Assembly (NCBI GenBank): GCA_944739405.2
Contig: OX123188.2
Span: 63,383,251-63,447,250, forward strand
Length of the DNA: 64,000 bases
Direction: 5' to 3'
Source: Euclidia mi
Taxonomy: Eukaryota; Arthropoda; Insecta; Lepidoptera; Erebidae
Position numbers and translations under genes: made by a program. Shown here one piece after another: positions 1 to 9,746 of the stretch. Every line of letters starts with the position of its first letter. The stretch's first letter is position 1. Under the pieces are notes generated by a model. The model searched no databases and had not been told where the DNA came from. It saw nothing but the letters and a program-made list of their open reading frames with translations.

Positions 1-956
1 CAATAGTCTTTTATTTATGCAAGATTGTTTAATTCCTACTGTAAGCCAATGTTTTTTATCGCGAGGTCTTAATTTTATTTTTCGGGTAGGTATGGACTTG
101 TCTAATGCGTTTATTAGTATGTTATGAAATAGTGAATAGTTTTGGTTTATATTGTTGTTTGATGATAAAATTTTATTCCAATCATGATTATTTAATTCCG
201 ATCTAAAGTTTGCCATGTTCTTTTGATTATATATTCTTTTCTTTATGTACCAAGTAGTTTGTTTTGTTTTTTGAGGGATTGGTAGATGTATTACCGTACC
301 GAAGTGATCAGACAGTCCTAATTCTTCTACCGTCGTGATAGCTTTTGTTTCATTGAAGTTTGTGAATATTAAATCTATACATGTTGATGATGTGGATGAG
401 ATTCGTGTGGGAGATTTTATGTGTTGGGTGAATTTATATTCTAACATGAAGTCTATGAATTGGTTACTTTTTAAGTTGTTTTGCAAGATATTAATGTTAA
501 AGTCACCTCCTATAATTACATTAAACTTAGAATATTTATTATTTATCAATCTTAATATCAGTTGAAGTTGGACAAAGAATGTATCTTCCTCTCTTCTATT
601 CCAGTAAATTGTAACTAATAAAATATTTTGTTTCGGTAAAATACATGCACATACTTCTATAATATATTCAATTGACAGATCTGTAATTTCCTTTATTTCT
701 TTGTGTTCTATTTCTTCTCGTAGCAAGATACAAACGCCGCCGCCTGTTCGATTGGTTCTTGAGTATGATGATGCGAATGTATACCCAGAAATGTTCACAT
801 TTTCTAATTTTTGTGGTGATAGCCAGGATTCGGAGATGCATATCGCTTTATATATAGGTCTTTCTTCAATAAATGCTTCTATTGTATCCAGTTTGTTAAA
901 TAAGCTTTGTATATTCTGAAAAAGGATTTTAAATGGAGGGTACGATTCTTCGAAAG
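1..956 (-). pseudogene. LINE ORF2, N-terminal endonuclease part (runs off window)
   Basis: The minus-strand frame is open from about 956 to the left edge, so the reverse transcriptase would lie outside the window. The translation shows an apurinic-like endonuclease: NIQSLFNK near the start, then SESWLSP, RTGGGVCILLR, TIYWNR, GGDFNI and a final GLSDHFG. This is the usual motif order of CR1/Jockey-type LINE endonucleases, which nick target DNA for target-primed reverse transcription. No ATG lies near the start, and the frame overlaps the end of ORF1 by about 25 bases. I see no stop in this part, so it may be intact here. The clade is inferred from general appearance only. Confidence 0.8.
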
Positions 957-1564
957 GAATGGTTATGATTGTTGTGATTTGAGCTTATGTTACTTGTATT
1001 GATAGGGCTTATAGAGGTGTTTTTCTGGGGTATTGTGCTTTCTTGCGTTGCATGGAAATAGGGTGTTTGTTGGTTGTCAATTTCATCTTTCATATTGATT
1101 TTTTTGCCCTCAATAAACAGTTGATTATTTCGGATTACTGCATGCTGGCCTTTCTTTCGAGCTTTAATCAATTCTTGTCTTAAAACATATCTTTCTTTTC
1201 GTGAGTTATCATCTAAGAATGCAGATACAGATAATCTTGTTCCTTGTAGATAGTCGGCGTTGTTTATGATGTACTTAGTCATATTTTTGCTTAGCAGTTC
1301 GATTACCAGAGGTCGGTGTTTGTTAGTGCGTCTTCCTATTCTATACATGTCCTCTATATAGCCCGTTAGGTCTACATTGAAAGTCTCATAGAATAAGTCT
1401 ATTAGTCTATTGTGTAGGTCGTATTCGTCTTCTTGTTGGTATTCGGCTAACCCATATATAACTAATTTGTGTTGGTTGTTCTTGGAGCAGTTTTCTTTGG
1501 AGTACATTATTTTAGTAGATATCTCCTTAATTTCCATTTGATTAATACAATGGATTAGCAACAA
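929..1564 (-). CDS. LINE ORF1 C-terminal part (RNA-binding, L1-ORF1-like)
   Basis: About 200 residues with a core matching the RRM-like fold of LINE ORF1 proteins: LVIYGLAE, then DMYRIGRR, RPLVIELLS and RKERYVLRQELIKARKKG. A polar Asn/His/Ser-rich tail follows. Such proteins coat LINE RNA. The coiled-coil N-terminus normally upstream is missing. The first ATG in frame is at MEIKEIS (about codon 11), and just upstream the sequence changes abruptly into repeat R at about 1545. The LINE is therefore probably 5'-truncated and ORF1 incomplete. The stop lies 25 bases inside the ORF2 frame. Confidence 0.75.
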   Translation of the reverse strand: MLLIHCINQMEIKEISTKIMYSKENCSKNNQHKLVIYGLAEYQQEDEYDLHNRLIDLFYETFNVDLTGYIEDMYRIGRRTNKHRPLVIELLSKNMTKYIINNADYLQGTRLSVSAFLDDNSRKERYVLRQELIKARKKGQHAVIRNNQLFIEGKKINMKDEIDNQQTPYFHATQESTIPQKNTSISPINTSNISSNHNNHNHSFRRIVPSI

Positions 1565-2110
1565 TATAATTCATTTAGTAATATTGGCCACAGGTATATC
1601 TTTAATATTACTCTAGGTATATTTACTATGTATATATGTTCAATATTTACCACTTTAATATTCACCATAGGTACATATATAATTGATATGGCTTATTTTA
1701 CAGCATATGAATCGATTCTATTATATGATATTCCAAGTTCTAAACTTATAACATCTCACAACTGACAAAACCACCCACAATATCAGTTATACAATAGCTA
1801 CGCTATATTACATTGCTTCTGCATTATGTCTATTGACAATACTCTAAATAACACCACAGAAGCAATATAGAATCGTGAAACACAATAATATAATAGTCAG
1901 AATTATATCGTACCTTAGTTACCTAGCCGTTGCCGGAGCGAAACTGCACAGAGTCTGTTCACACTTTATACTCTATTTACCCGTTTGACAGTGTCAAATG
2001 TCAAAACGTCAAACCAATTTGTCTATTTAGAATTGGCAACACTTGTTCGTCTGATGTTCACACTTCAACTGCCGGGAGACAACTGAGTGTCGCTCCGTAG
2101 CGATCTGACT
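1545..2110. repeat. Repeat R, copy 1 (partial)
   Basis: This stretch, starting taatacaatggattagcaac, recurs almost unchanged at 28857-29230 (interrupted) and 30449-32256 (interrupted). It ends at agtgtcgct, where copies 1 and 3 diverge. Copies 2 and 3 extend about 290 bp further left; in copy 1 that part is replaced by the LINE. It contains no long ORF. It includes tgtcaaatgtcaaaacgtcaa-type runs common in insect retroelement leaders. It could be a solo LTR or a retroelement end; its class is unknown to me. Confidence 0.75.
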
Positions 2111-2224
2111 ATTATACTAGTGAACAAACAACTCACCAAGTGGGGATATGACGTTTCGTCCCCACGTGCAGATTGAAATACAATAATTACTAATACATTT
2201 TATACTTAAAATATAATTGTTTAA

Positions 2225-2420
2225 ACATTTTATAGAAACACTAGAGAACGCCAGCAGCTACGCCTGCATATTTTCTAAATTTAAATTTCGAAGAGAATTT
2301 CGGGAAATCCCTTCTTAGTGCACCCCTACGCTCCCCAAGGAACATACATGCGAAATTTCAGCTTCCTGCGCCCAATAGTTTCGGCTGTAGCGTGTCTGTC
2401 AGTCAGTCAGTAACGCAAGA
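2225..2420 (-). repeat. Dispersed repeat A (MITE-like), copy 1
   Basis: Reverse-complement copy of the sequence at 6990-7175 and related to 49185-49350. Shared landmarks are ctactaagaaggg-type text, 'actattgggc', 'actgactgactgacag' and 'gtagctgctggcgt'. There is no coding potential. In the right-hand copy it interrupts an AT-rich tataatata site that is uninterrupted at 3380, so it behaves as a mobile insertion. Confidence 0.65.
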
Positions 2421-2423
2421 ATT

Positions 2424-2545
2424 TTATATATTTAGATATATATGGTTATATCTTGCTAGAGACATATGTGAATAATATATATCTATACGGGAATTAACGC
2501 GAACATGCATTAGGTATTTACATACCTTATATATATATATTCCCT
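2424..2545. repeat. AT-rich repeat segment mirrored at 10062-10122
   Basis: The segment holding tatacgggaattaacgcgaa, 'catgcattaggtatttacat' and a (ta)n run is found in reverse complement right beside the Penelope-like element at 10062-10122. It has no gene. It is probably an old dispersed repeat or a (ta)n-rich insertion site. Confidence 0.6.
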
Positions 2546-2967
2546 TCATCACAATGTTGATCAAGCGTGCTATATAAGTAGTTTTTGTTTCATCCGTTTT
2601 CACTTGTTGATCCGGCCATGATTTTTTGATCCATTGCGAGCGCCCAATTCTCATGTGGTTCCGTTCGGATCAACTAACGCCAACGTCATTGCTAATAATA
2701 ATTACGCCATTTTTATACAAATCCACACTTGAGGTATTTTAGATTTACTTGATCCGATTCAAATGGGCCAATCGCAGCGCAGTATTCTTCACGGAGGGCA
2801 GTCATTGGTTCTTGGTCACTTTTATGTATTATTATTCTGTATTTCTTATCAATTCTCATAACTTGCGGAATTTCTTACATTAACTTGGTTTCTAAGTCCA
2901 TTTTTCCAGATTTTTTTTTACTTCGGAGTTTTTGGTTAAATATTTGTAGTGGGTAGGTACATTACAT
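2546..2967. other. No gene seen
   Basis: AT-rich unassigned DNA. No ORF, RNA gene or repeat in this stretch could be recognised. Confidence 0.5.
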
Positions 2968-3056
2968 ACCAGAGAGGCTCGTGACAAAGTGGCGACCACT
3001 CGAATCTTTCCAAAATTCGCGAGGTAAAATGCGTTCGTCACCGTCTGATTTATAGA
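2968..3056 (+). mobile_element. 5S-like SINE, head fragment
   Basis: Matches the start of the SINE at 7210-7310 (gtggcaaagtggcgacc, cgttcgtcaccgtctg, tttatagatgggt). It breaks off at 'gatgggt' and abuts an oppositely oriented SINE tail (catcatcatcatcctcagag). Two SINE pieces are therefore fused tail-to-broken-head, probably by insertion of one into the other. Confidence 0.65.
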
Positions 3057-3370
3057 TGGGTCATCATCATCATCCTCAGAGCGTTATCCCGGTTGCATCC
3101 AGGCCTTTGCTTTGGAGCCTGGGCTCCGCTTTCTAATCTAACCAGATTTGGCTGAATATTAGTTTTCCACAGAGCGACTGTTTTCTTACTATAACATGTA
3201 TTACCATTTAATTTAGGGCACGGAGGGTGTGACTTTTTGTGGCTGGTCACCCATCTAAAAACCAGACGGTGATGAACGCGCATAACCTTACAAATCGATA
3301 GATTCGAGCGGTCGCCACTTTGCCACGGGCCGCTCACTTTATACGCCACATGTGCGTACTTATTTGAATC
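3057..3370 (-). mobile_element. 5S-like SINE, inverted copy
   Basis: Reverse complement of the SINE at 7185-7615. It has the (gat)n tail, the 'ggcctggatgcaacc' region, 'gcggagcccaggctcc', and the head 'gatgggtgacc'. The middle differs: about 150 bp containing the 'cttcggagagcacgttaagcc' block is replaced by unrelated AT-rich text. The copy is therefore rearranged. It lies next to unit U in the same relative order as on the right side, which makes it part of the large inverted duplication. Confidence 0.75.
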
Positions 3371-3379
3371 CAAAACTTT

Positions 3380-3847
3380 ATAATATAGACCTGCTGGTCA
3401 ATATTATGTGGCTCCAGGATTATGTTACTTGAGTATTTTTGTTTGAATATTTTAGCTTACTATTTAACGCATAATAATTGTATACCATAATCTGTATATT
3501 TATTTGGCTCCTTTAAGACATACCTATACCCGTCAACCAATACTTAATTGTTTCACATTACAATTATTTAAATTTTAGGTTTTCATACATAGGATGATCC
3601 AGTGAATTTATATTCATTACGTCCATGCATTGTCAAATCTGAAAGCATACTATATTAATCCACTTTAAATATGAACTGATACTGATAATCTTATGCACCA
3701 TAGCTTATATGAATATTATGTGGCTCCATTACGTATGTACGCCACGCCATATCTGCGTACTTATATGAATTTGGGTCGTTTGGCTGATATGAAATATCAT
3801 TATCATATCAGCCAAACGACGTCCACTGTTGTACATAGTGTGACCGA
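3380..3847 (-). repeat. Unit U, left arm of inverted duplication
   Basis: About 450 bp that are the reverse complement of 6512-6965 with scattered differences. Landmarks are 'caatattatgtggctccagg', 'taaggtttcatac'-type text, 'gtccatgcattgtcaaatc' and 'cgccacgccatatctgcg'. The inner end is a hairpin of the form gtcgtttggctgatatga...tcatatcagccaaacgac, and the similarity stops at gtccactg. Short related pieces occur at 5620-5900 and 7785-7875. There is no coding sequence. Confidence 0.8.
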
Positions 3848-4050
3848 CCACAAAAGATCACATCCCTCCGTGCTTCGTCAAGCACGTAAAGCCATCGGTT
3901 TCCGTTATCATCTTTGACAGTCGTTAGGGCAATCGGTGACCTCAAATATCTGGTCTAAACCATAAAATATGCCTACGCCTTAGAGTTGTAGAGGTCAGAC
4001 GGCAGTCGATCTGTGAAAAAGCTAATATTCTGTCAAGTCTAGGAATCTAT
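3830..4050 (+). mobile_element. 5S-like SINE, body fragment
   Basis: Contains gtgaccgaccacaaaagatc, 'ccctccgtgcttcg', 'agcacgtaaagcc', 'ggtctaaaccataaaatatg' and 'gctaatattctgtcaagtct', in the same order as the SINE at 7185-7615. Both the head and the (gat)n tail are missing. Confidence 0.7.
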
Positions 4051-4429
4051 TATGAAAATGTTTCTGAAATTTCTTTCGAAACACAATACCCACGATGGAG
4101 TTCCTTCGGACATATTTTTTTATTTACAGAATAAAAAATAATCGTTTATTTAGTGGAATACTGTTTACAAAGTTGTTTACTGTTTTTAAGTCCATAGTAT
4201 TTTGCCGTCACCGGCGTACAAATGTTTCTTTTACATTAAATATAATCTTAAATACTATAGTGCTATTACATAAGTCTTACTGTTCATCACACTGTATGAC
4301 ACATTTTAAATTAAAGGTCAACATTAATAAAATTTGCACGTTATAAGTTCTATTGAATAATATAGATAGAGTACTAATTTCGTAAATAGAGTAAAATTTA
4401 AAAGTGATAGAAATAAAGTATTTGGTAGA
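4051..4429. other. No gene seen
   Basis: AT-rich DNA with short chance ORFs only. Confidence 0.5.
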
Positions 4430-4960
4430 AAATTGTGACTGGCAGAACTTGTAACTTTGGTTGAAAATTTGGCAGAATCGGTGGTAGAAAATGGTTTCTT
4501 TGAAAGAAATGGTAGTTTTGGAAGAAATTGTTGTTTTAGTATGAATACTCCGTGTGGTGACGGATTAAGAATACAGAATGTCACCACCCCATATCATTCC
4601 ACGGGTGTCGTAAGAGCCGACAGAGGGAGCATATTATGCAGAAAACAGCACTGTAAGACAAAGAAAACTTGATACAAACCCTATACCAACCCGTTTGGCC
4701 AGCGTGGTATAGTAGGCCAATTCCTCCTTTCAAAGGAGAGGCCTAGTCCAGCAGTGGACTGTTAAAGGCTGATGATGATGATGATGAGTAGTTTTGGTGG
4801 AAATTGTAGTTTTGGTAGAAATTGTAGTTTTGGTAGCAATAGTTGTTATGGCACAAATGGTTGGTTTGAGACAATGGTATATTTGGTAGAAATTATAGTT
4901 TTGGTAGAAATGTTGGTAATGACACAAATTGTAGAAATGGTAGGTTTATTGTGACCACCT
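4430..4960 (+). repeat. Degenerate 18-bp tandem repeat (gtagttttggtagaaatt)
   Basis: Many diverged copies of an 18-bp unit flank the SINE at 4549-4786. Read on the plus strand the unit gives Gly-Asn-Cys-Ser-Phe-Gly-Arg-type hexapeptides, which is a consequence of the repeat and not evidence of a protein. The SINE evidently inserted into this older minisatellite. Confidence 0.7.
4549..4786 (+). mobile_element. Lepidopteran-type SINE (family B)
   Basis: About 238 bp from tccgtgtggtgacgg to (gat)n, with ccttttcaaaggagagg-type text and the 'cagtggactg' motif before the tail. The same sequence occurs in reverse at 28922-29159, where clear target duplications fix its ends. The tail resembles RTE-type LINE 3' ends, suggesting mobilisation by such a LINE (inference). 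Confidence 0.8.
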
Positions 4961-5904
4961 TCCTACACTATCAGATCAACATTTAGACACCAAAGAAGTT
5001 TATATACAATAGCGGGCATTGTAATAATAATAAAGCACCTACTAGCAATCATCATTCTCAGAACGTTATTCCGGTAATATGATAGTTTTGGTTGACTACT
5101 ATTACCGTTTTATAGTTTTTGTTTGTTTATAGTTATTAAGTACATTATGTGCCCACTTATATGCTGTATAGCAATAAAGATTTCTTTCTTTCTTCTTTCT
5201 GTATTCATGACCAAATCCTTGTGTGATAAGCATAAACACAAGTGTTAGTTCTATGTCTGGATGTAATTTGTTTGTTTGGTTTATAATTATAACATATATA
5301 ATTTATCTGACTGCCTCATTGTTCTACGGATAATTCACTACTGCTGATCATGAGTTTCGGTTCGGGTTTGTTTCCTTGGTAGGGCTTATAAATTTTTTGC
5401 TAAGATTCTTAATAATTAGTTTCGACCCCGATCGTCAGAAAAAAAATTCAAGTCATGGGACCCGAATGTCATGAAAATCTAAAGAAGTCAGCATTTGAGG
5501 CCAGCTCCACTAATTGAGAGTGCCTGAGAGGGTACAATTGTAATAATAGTTTTAAATAGAAAATAGTTTACCACACTACTAATAACCATGCAATTAATGA
5601 ACTTAATCCTGGAGCTTCATACTATTGATCGGTTGGTTAGCTGGTAGTATTATAACTGGATTTAAATAAGTATACAGATATGCCATGTAAAGTATAATGT
5701 GGAGCCACATCACATTGATTTATTTTTATATAAGTTTACTGGATTCAAATAAGTACGTACGATTCAGCATGTAATCACAGTTAAATAATACGTAAATCAA
5801 CAACATAATGCTAGCAAATAACTCCATGGCTGCTTTAATTTCACTCGTGGATCTAACAATGCATGGTTATAATAAATATAAATCCTCTGGATCAACTTAT
5901 GGTG
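4961..5904. other. No gene; scraps of repeats
   Basis: A short 5S-like SINE tail in reverse (catcattctcagaacgttat) lies at about 5048-5075. Pieces related to unit U (ggattcaaataagtacgtac, gtggagccacat) lie between about 5620 and 5900. The remainder is AT-rich and unassigned. Confidence 0.5.
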
Positions 5905-6118
5905 CATAGGGTGCCCACCAAGAACTTAGGGTCCTAAGCTAACCTCACCTGCAAGTGGTGCACCTGCCGATCAACGGACGAGGCTCTAGCAAACGAAATA
6001 TCCCGCTAAGCGGCAATAGGCTCGCCACCTTTTACGTGGGATCAAAACACTGGCGAAAAGTGGGCGTTTAATATGCCTCTGCCTACCCCTTCGGGGAAAC
6101 AGGCGTGAGTCTATGTAT
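5905..6118 (+). mobile_element. Probable SINE or SINE fragment
   Basis: GC-rich compared with its surroundings. It ends in tgcctctgcctacccc, 'ttcggggaaacaggcgtgag' and tatgtatg, a tail I associate with a common lepidopteran SINE group. No polymerase III boxes could be placed with confidence and no target duplication was found. The upstream limit is uncertain. Confidence 0.4.
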
Positions 6119-6154
6119 GCAACTTATGTATGGCAAATAGATAAGGATTTCATC

Positions 6155-6540
6155 AAATGATATTAAATATCTATGGGCCTTATCCGAAAGCGCAAGGTCA
6201 CTCAGAGGGCGATGGAGAGAGCTTTCTTGGAAGTTTCCTGTGCGAGATCGAATCAGAAATGAGGAGATCTGCAAGAGAACCAAAGACATAGCTCTCCGGA
6301 TAGTCAAGCTGAAGTGGCAGTGATCAGGGCACATATCTCGAAGTTGAGGCCGTGGAGGCAGAAAGGTTCTGAAGTGGTGGCCACATACCGGATAACGCCG
6401 CAGAGGAAAGGCAAGGTGGATCAACGATCTCGTTAAGAACGCGGGAAGCGGTTGGATGCGGGCGGCACAAAACCGGTATGTGTGGAGAACCTTGGGGGAG
6501 GCCTAAGTCTAGCAGTGGACGTCGTTTGGCTGATATGATG
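6155..6540 (+). pseudogene. 3' end of a non-LTR retrotransposon (RTE-like RT C-terminus)
   Basis: The plus strand keeps pieces of the conserved C-terminal tail of RTE-like ORF2: QRAMERAFL, RIRNEEICKRTKD, LKW followed by a TGA where a Trp codon is expected, then GHISRSRGRRGRKVL and RTLGEA. A frameshift near 6235 separates the first two pieces. The 3' end is 'cagtggacgtcgtttggctg' plus gat/tgat repeats. It is strongly 5'-truncated and non-functional. Confidence 0.75.
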
Positions 6541-6965
6541 ATGAATTGATGATATTTCATATCAGCCAAACGACCCAAATTCATATATGTACGCAGATAT
6601 GGCGTGGCGTACATACGTAATGGAGCCACATAATATTCATATAAGCAATGGTGCATAAGATTATCAGTATCAGTTCATATTTAAAGCGGTATATATCGGT
6701 TATAGTATGCTTTCGGATTTGACAATGCATGGACGTAATAAATATAAATTCACTGAATCACCTATGTATGGAAACCTAAAATTTAAATAATTGTAATGTG
6801 AAACCATTAAGTATTGGTTGACGGGTATATGTATGTCTTAAAGGAGCCAAATAAATAAACTGATTATGGTATACAATTATGCGTTAAATAGTAAGCTAAA
6901 ATATTCAAACAAAAATACTCAAGTAACATAATCCTGGAGCGACATAATATTAACCAGCATGTCTA
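6512..6965 (+). repeat. Unit U, right arm of inverted duplication
   Basis: Reverse complement of 3380-3847. It starts within the LINE tail (cagtggacgtcg) and the palindromic gtttggctgatatga text, and ends near 'aaccagcatgtctaatc'. The left arm runs from this point directly to its SINE, whereas here repeat A is inserted between U and the SINE. Confidence 0.8.
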
Positions 6966-6989
6966 ATCTTAATATATAAAATCCTTGCG

Positions 6990-7175
6990 TTACTGACTGA
7001 CTGACAGACACACTACAGCCGAAACTATTGGGCGCAGGAAGCTTAAATTTGGCATGTATATTCCTTGGGGACCGTAAGGATGCACTAAGAAGGGATTTCC
7101 CGAAATTCCCACGGGATCGGCCAAAACGGGTAAATTAAAAAAAAATGCAGGCGTAGCTGCTGGCGTCCTCTAGTA
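6990..7175 (+). repeat. Dispersed repeat A, copy 2
   Basis: Same sequence as 2225-2420 in the opposite orientation: aaaatccttgcgttactgac, 'ctattgggcgcaggaagc', 'ttccttggggacc', then 'gcaggcgtagctgctggcgt'. It is flanked by tataatata-like text, which probably marks the target site. Non-coding. Confidence 0.7.
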
Positions 7176-7184
7176 TAATATATA

Positions 7185-7615
7185 GTTTGGATTCAAATAA
7201 GTACGCACATGTGGCGTATAAAGTGAGCGGCCCGTGGCAAAGTGGCGACCGCTCGAATCTATTGATTCGCAAGGTTAAGCGGGTTCGTCACCGTCTGGTT
7301 TATAGATGGGTGACCGGCCACAAAAAGTCACACCCTCCGTGCTTCGGAGAGCACGTTAAGCCGTGTCGGTCCCAGCTGTCACCAAAAAGACCCTTGACAG
7401 TCGTTACGAGGAATTAGTACCCGCGAACATCCTGACTATGGTCTAAACCATAGAATATGGCTATCCCTTAGGGATGCGGAGGTCAGACAGCAGTCGCTCT
7501 GTGGAAAAGCTAATATTCTGTCAAATCTGGTTAGACTAGAAAGCGGAGCCCGGGCTCCATGGCGAAGGCCTGGATGTAAATGGCATAACGCTCGGAGGAT
7601 GGTGATGATTTGGCA
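7185..7615 (+). mobile_element. 5S-rRNA-like SINE, most complete copy
   Basis: About 430 bp. The head contains ggttaagcgggttcgtcacc and 'ggtttatagatgggtgaccg'. These resemble the 5S rRNA internal promoter and its 3' half (GTTAAGC ... GATGGGTGACC), as in SINE3-class elements. The body carries ccctccgtgcttcggagagc and 'gtagctctgtgg'-type text; the tail is 'ggataacgctc'-like followed by atg repeats. It is transcribed, if at all, by polymerase III; it has no ORF. The assignment to a 5S origin is inference from these short matches. Confidence 0.7.
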
Positions 7616-8130
7616 TAATTATTATACAGTATAAATGGAGCCAAATAGTATACAAGAAATGGAAAATATCGGACTTAAATAGCATTTAAATTATCAAGTA
7701 GTAATAGGATCATTATAGTGCTGGTAAGAATGTATAAAATAGTTATATCATAGTTTATTATTATTACACGGAGCAAGTACTGAAGTAACTTGTCCCTGGA
7801 ACCACATATTTATAATTGTTACGTCTGGATTCAAATAAGGACGTACGCATGGCATATAATTCGGAGCCAAAAATTTGACGTCGGTCTGAGATATATGGCC
7901 GTTACGGATCCAGTTTTGTTCGGAACTTCAGCCAAATTCATCACGAATACATCTAAATTTTATTGAATATGTTTGACAACATCTTGCCATGAATGGCAAC
8001 ATTGTGAAAAAACTTAAATATATTTCATATAGCAAATCTTATTCGAGTGCAAAGGTGGATCAAGTAAGGAACGGCAATACCGCGTGATCAACCAAGTCCG
8101 CAAACAGTCGTTTATATATATATATATATA
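7616..8130. other. No gene; U-related scrap and (ta)n run
   Basis: A short U-like stretch (ggattcaaataaggacgtac) lies near 7833. A (ta)n run at 8112-8130 directly precedes the Penelope-like element. Otherwise unassigned. Confidence 0.5.
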
Positions 8131-8195
8131 TTTTTTGCTTGACGTTTCGAGACGGTTGCACGTCCCGTGGTCGCAAGCTGACTGGTGTAGCGATG

Positions 8196-9746
8196 TCACG
8201 TCACCGAGTGCGAAGTAGAAGATTCTATTTCTACCCCCGCGTTGTTGATTTTCGAGGTGCCGGCGCAAAACACCCTAACCGTATCTGTATTTTGAACATT
8301 CGCCGACTGCGCATTAAAGAAGGCTGTTGTTAACCGGATCACTGGATTCCACGCCGATGACAATTTGAAGCCCTCTTCCCGATTGAAATTTTTATGTCTT
8401 CTGATTTCGATCGCTTCACGCACAACTCTTGGGTAAAAGTGGCGTTCCGTGGAGAGGACTTGTGGACGATGAAATTCAATCCAGTGATTGGTGCCCGATT
8501 GAAGTAAATGTTCCGCAATCGGCGATTTGTTCGTTTGACGGTTCTTTACAGCTGCGATGTGCTCCTTTATACGTTCAGCGATGGTCCGCTTCGTTTGCCC
8601 TATGTAAGAGCTTCCGCAGCTGCAGTTGATTTTATAGACACCTGGGGTTTGTAGCGGTAGAACATCCTTTGGTGTGCCCACCATGTTGTATACTTTGGCC
8701 CCTGGTGTAAATACGGTCGGAATGGAGTAGTTTTTTAACTTTGCTCCTATTTTATCCGTAACACCTCTAATGTAGGGCATGTAGGTAGGTTGCCTATTTA
8801 CCGCCGGATGTTTATCTCGCTTGATAGGCCGCGTCATTCGACGTTGTATCTGGTATCCGTTCTTCCTAAGTACCTCCTGAACATGGTCTAGCTCTAGCTT
8901 CAAATGCTCAGGGTCACAGAGGTCGTGTGCTCTGTTTTTTAGTGACGTCACAACGGATTGCAGTTGTCGAGGATGGTGGTGCGACGTGGCGTGCAGGTAT
9001 CTATCTGTGTGTGTAGGCTTCCGGTATACGCAGTGTGTTAAGGACCCATCTGGTCTCACAGTCACTTTGACATCCAAGAATGACAACGATCTGTCAGTTT
9101 CCATTTCGTAGGTGAATCTCATCTTCGGATGAATGGAGTTAAGGTGTTGCACATATTGATCTACTTCCTGCTTACCTCCTTTTACGATACTAAAGATATC
9201 GTCCACGTATCTTTTCCAAAGCCGGATGGTCTTAGGTCCGATGCTAAGCGCCTTTTCCTCAAAGTGTTCCATCCAGATATTAGCCAGTACTGGGGCTACT
9301 GGACTCCCCATTGCGACACCATCGATCTGGAGGTAATATTGGCCTTGGAAGAGGAAGAAGTTGCCATCTAAGCAGTGTTTTAGTAGATCAATATAGTTGT
9401 GAGGCATATCGTTGTCACTCAGTCTGTCCCTCACTACGTCCAGACATTCCCTTATTGGAACGTTGGTAAAGAGCGACTCAACGTCAAAGCTTACCATTAC
9501 ATCTTCCGGTTCCAATCGGATACTTTGTACGATCTGGACGAAATGACGCGAGTTCTTCACGAAAGACGGTGTGATACCGACTAATGGCTGCAATACCGAT
9601 GCAACGTGCTTCGCAAGGTCGTAAGTAGGCGACGAAATCTGACTTACGATAGGCCGCAGTGGCACGTTTACTTCAATCGGGCACCAATCACTGGATTGAA
9701 TTTCATCGTTCACAAGTCCTCTCCACGGAACGCCACTTTTACCCAA
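8196..9746 (-). CDS. Penelope-like reverse transcriptase / GIY-YIG endonuclease (5'-truncated)
   Basis: Open for 516 codons. RT motifs are in order: VPLRPIVSQISSPTYDLA (about residue 28), SFDVESLFTNVPI, GVAMGSPVAPVLANIWMEHFE, and the catalytic YVDDIFS (about residue 181). A GIY-YIG endonuclease follows (GVYKINC, then YIGQTKRTIAERIKEH, about residues 368-390), with a CSCG zinc-binding-type pair. This domain order defines Penelope-like elements, in which the endonuclease nicks the target. Full proteins carry some 200 more N-terminal residues. Here the first 26 codons come from the inverted right arm, so the listed start is artificial. No internal stop or frameshift is visible. Confidence 0.88.
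   Translation of the reverse strand: MGKSGVPWRGLVNDEIQSSDWCPIEVNVPLRPIVSQISSPTYDLAKHVASVLQPLVGITPSFVKNSRHFVQIVQSIRLEPEDVMVSFDVESLFTNVPIRECLDVVRDRLSDNDMPHNYIDLLKHCLDGNFFLFQGQYYLQIDGVAMGSPVAPVLANIWMEHFEEKALSIGPKTIRLWKRYVDDIFSIVKGGKQEVDQYVQHLNSIHPKMRFTYEMETDRSLSFLDVKVTVRPDGSLTHCVYRKPTHTDRYLHATSHHHPRQLQSVVTSLKNRAHDLCDPEHLKLELDHVQEVLRKNGYQIQRRMTRPIKRDKHPAVNRQPTYMPYIRGVTDKIGAKLKNYSIPTVFTPGAKVYNMVGTPKDVLPLQTPGVYKINCSCGSSYIGQTKRTIAERIKEHIAAVKNRQTNKSPIAEHLLQSGTNHWIEFHRPQVLSTERHFYPRVVREAIEIRRHKNFNREEGFKLSSAWNPVIRLTTAFFNAQSANVQNTDTVRVFCAGTSKINNAGVEIESSTSHSVT

Noticed and set aside
4772..4954. Gly/Asn/Ser/Phe-rich ORF resembling a structural protein
   Set aside because: It spans a (gat)n SINE tail and an 18-bp minisatellite; composition follows from the repeats.
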